Below, one piece after another: positions 62,430-64,000 of a stretch of DNA of 64,000 nucleotides (the stretch's first letter is position 1; each line of letters starts with the position of its first letter). The notes under the pieces were generated by a model. It was not told the DNA's origin. It ran no database searches and saw only the letters and a list, made by a program, of their open reading frames with translations. This DNA comes from Actinomyces ruminicola. Lineage in GTDB: Bacteria; Actinomycetota; Actinomycetes; Actinomycetales; Actinomycetaceae. The position numbers and the translations under genes are program-made. Location: the NCBI RefSeq assembly GCF_900103885.1, contig NZ_FNIM01000010.1:1-64000 (forward strand). The letters are read 5' to 3'.

Positions 62430-63631
62430 TCCTCTTCGTCAGCTGCGCCCAGCAGATCGACTTCGCCAGCCAAAAGGGCTTCGAGCAGCGCCGAACGCAG
62501 TTCCAGGAGGCGCTGCGCCTCGGCCCGCAGGGCGGCCACCGCGTCTGCCATGGGGTTGAGCACAGCCGTGATCTCGGCCTGCTGGTCAAGATTGGGAAGG
62601 CGCACCTGCATTGCGCTGGCCTTCTTGAAGCCAATGTGGCGGACGCCCGGTGCCTCGCCCGCTGTCTCGCGGAACTGGCCGGACTCGTAGGCCCACAGGC
62701 ACCAGTGGCGGACGAAGTCCGGGGTGGTGATCCCCTCGATGGCGCGGTACCGCAACAGAGTGTTCTGGAAGCACACGGGCCCGTCGAGCTCGTCATGCCA
62801 GACAGCCGGCATGCCTACTGCGGTCGGGCTGGCGCTGCCCTCAGAGACCAACACGTCCCCGTCGAGGAGCCGGTAGCGCTCGCGTTCCTTCGCGTCGAAG
62901 TCCATTGACATGACATCGTCCATGCGCAGCTCGTCGTAGCCGACGTTGGCTGACCGAAGGTACTGGGTCATCGACGGGCCAGTCGCTCGCTCCGGTGAGC
63001 GCTGGCGTCCCAGGCGGATGCCGAAAGCAGCGTCCGCGCGCACTCTAACCGATTCGACCGCGCCGACCAGCTCGTCCCTACGCAAGCGAAGGACCTCCAT
63101 CAACATGGCTGCTTCTGATTCCGCGGCCGCGACGGCGTCCGTTACGCGCGTCATCAGGTCAACGATGGTTCGCTGCTCTTCAAGACTTGGCAGCAGAATC
63201 GGAAGCTGTAGAAAATGGACTTCTTTCAGTCGGTTCCGGCTGACCGCCGCAGCTCCCGTCGACTCACTCTTGGCTAGTGCGGCGAACTGCGGAGAGGCGC
63301 AGTACAGAGCCACGAACTCTGCGATCGCTCGTTCGCGCTCGACATCGAACTGCGGGAACTCACTTGAGACCATGACTCCGGCGAACTCAGCCGGGACAAC
63401 GGCAAACGACTGTTTCCATGCGAAGAGACGGTTGTAGATCAGCGCCCCGGGCTTCAGCGGGAAGCACTTTCCGATCACCTCGCTACCGGACCGCTCCTCA
63501 CGCACGAACAGACCTAGGCCGTACCACCGCACGCCAGCGAAGCGAACGCGTTCCTCGTTAGCTGGTACAAGCGCATCAGGCTTGTGCTGCTGCAGGACGT
63601 CCCTCAACTGCATCTGTGGCCACTCATGCAT
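62426..63631 (-). CDS. hsdS: Type I restriction-modification specificity subunit
   Basis: 401 residues with the two-TRD plan of HsdS. It opens WPQMQLRDVLQQHKPDALVP. The first TRD is followed by LPILLPSLEEQRTIVDLMTR and a coiled helix, and the second TRD by VRLPNLDQQAEITAVLNPMA and a terminal helix. It sets the DNA target for the HsdM/HsdR complex. ATG 63631 overlaps the HsdM frame by 8 nt. HsdR is not in the window. Confidence 0.9.
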   Translation of the reverse strand: MHEWPQMQLRDVLQQHKPDALVPANEERVRFAGVRWYGLGLFVREERSGSEVIGKCFPLKPGALIYNRLFAWKQSFAVVPAEFAGVMVSSEFPQFDVERERAIAEFVALYCASPQFAALAKSESTGAAAVSRNRLKEVHFLQLPILLPSLEEQRTIVDLMTRVTDAVAAAESEAAMLMEVLRLRRDELVGAVESVRVRADAAFGIRLGRQRSPERATGPSMTQYLRSANVGYDELRMDDVMSMDFDAKERERYRLLDGDVLVSEGSASPTAVGMPAVWHDELDGPVCFQNTLLRYRAIEGITTPDFVRHWCLWAYESGQFRETAGEAPGVRHIGFKKASAMQVRLPNLDQQAEITAVLNPMADAVAALRAEAQRLLELRSALLEALLAGEVDLLGAADEEE

Positions 63632-64000
63632 CGAGGACACCCAACCCGACGGCCAGCAGCGCTTCATTCATGCGCTCGTAGGCCTCCTTGCGCAGCACTC
63701 TCGCTTCTTGCCAGTCTGCTACGGCGGCATCGAGATCATGTGACTGCGCCTGCGGCCACGGGTTTCGCCTTACGCCGCGCGCTTCAAGGCGTCCTTGGTC
63801 GTCGTAGATCACCGACCGCCAAGAACGCGCAGCCTCCAACTCCAGATGGTCTCGCACGGCCCGCTCCACCGCGGTTGCGATTGCGGTCCAACGCCCTGAA
63901 TCACGTCGGCCTGCGCCATATCGAACCTCGTGCCCGTCATCCTCCATGTCCACGAACGTGACGAGTGAGTCCTGCCGATGTCCATTGCTCGACTTCGTGA
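63624..64000 (-). CDS. hsdM: Type I restriction-modification DNA methyltransferase, C-terminus (partial)
   Basis: The frame runs off the right edge. The visible 124 or so C-terminal residues (SSNGHRQDSLVTFVDMEDDG, WTAIATAVERAVRDHLELEA, ADWQEARVLRKEAYERMNEA) lack the catalytic NPPF region, which would lie beyond the window. I assign HsdM from its position and overlap with hsdS and the helical tail; the sequence alone is not diagnostic. Confidence 0.6.
   Translation of the reverse strand, partial: TKSSNGHRQDSLVTFVDMEDDGHEVRYGAGRRDSGRWTAIATAVERAVRDHLELEAARSWRSVIYDDQGRLEARGVRRNPWPQAQSHDLDAAVADWQEARVLRKEAYERMNEALLAVGLGVLDA

Overview
The window is high-GC (roughly two-thirds G+C), densely coded DNA from an actinobacterium. 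The gene set points to Actinomyces or a close Actinomycetaceae relative: 7Fe ferredoxin FdxA, VanW-family wall protein, actinobacterial DapC together with diaminopimelate dehydrogenase, GadB/GadC acid resistance, and Tat/lipobox lipoproteins. The genus call is inference. No rRNA, tRNA or CRISPR array was recognised.

Layout. 0.3-4.4 kb: a methyltransferase with a possible iron-regulated leaderless promoter, a small membrane protein, citrate synthase, DapC. 4.5-5.9 kb: two convergent genes, each broken by a single-base frameshift. 6-11.3 kb: ferredoxin, VanW protein, TypA/BipA, a PH-domain-like membrane protein. 11.5-17.5 kb: a peptide-type ABC importer (two permeases, one fused double ATPase, binding lipoprotein last). 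17.9-25.3 kb: BASS-family transporter, BioY, a beta-helix lipoprotein, Nudix hydrolase, FMN reductase, patatin, old-yellow enzyme. 25.35-28.17 kb: an insertion zone with an IS copy, a strikingly AT-rich Asp/Glu racemase gene, an IS1595-family remnant, an inverted 195-bp piece of the first IS, and a zinc-ribbon gene cut by that piece. 28.2-37.4 kb: M18 aminopeptidase; a LacI-controlled aldolase plus Dcu transporter cluster; HAD hydrolases, GtrA, PTH2-like hydrolase, GNAT. 37.6-40.8 kb: gadB-gadC. 41-51 kb: an SDR-like reductase, a SWIM-SNF2 helicase and a 1725-residue HEPN-DUF4011-helicase-nuclease protein that looks like a phage-defence effector. 51-58.6 kb: DUF1349, DUF5131, LpqH-like lipoprotein, alpha/beta hydrolase, Ddh, DUF4256, an orphan ParD with an 11-residue ParE stub, GNAT, MerR regulator. 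59-64 kb: a mobile defence island, hsdM-hsdS-serine recombinase-abiV in overlapping frames, followed by a frameshifted ardA.

How genes work together. GadC and GadB form a glutamate/GABA acid-resistance pair. The aldolase, Dcu carrier and LacI regulator look like one catabolic unit with a 26-bp palindromic operator and a hairpin burying the regulator's Shine-Dalgarno. DapC and Ddh represent two routes to meso-diaminopimelate. The right end is a compact HsdMS/recombinase/AbiV cassette.

The most unusual signal is in the spacers. Three ~126-bp elements (19753-19880, 36659-36784, 53930-54054) each have 23-24-bp inverted arms around ~80 bp. Each carries the same CCGCATGAT motif starting exactly 33 bases after the left arm, although the arms differ between elements. 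All three lie just past the stop codon of a minus-strand gene. They behave like structured RNAs or palindromic elements of an unrecognised class. Other giant stems (44-bp palindrome at 11344, 25-bp stem at 57573) and two further dispersed repeats also occupy spacers.
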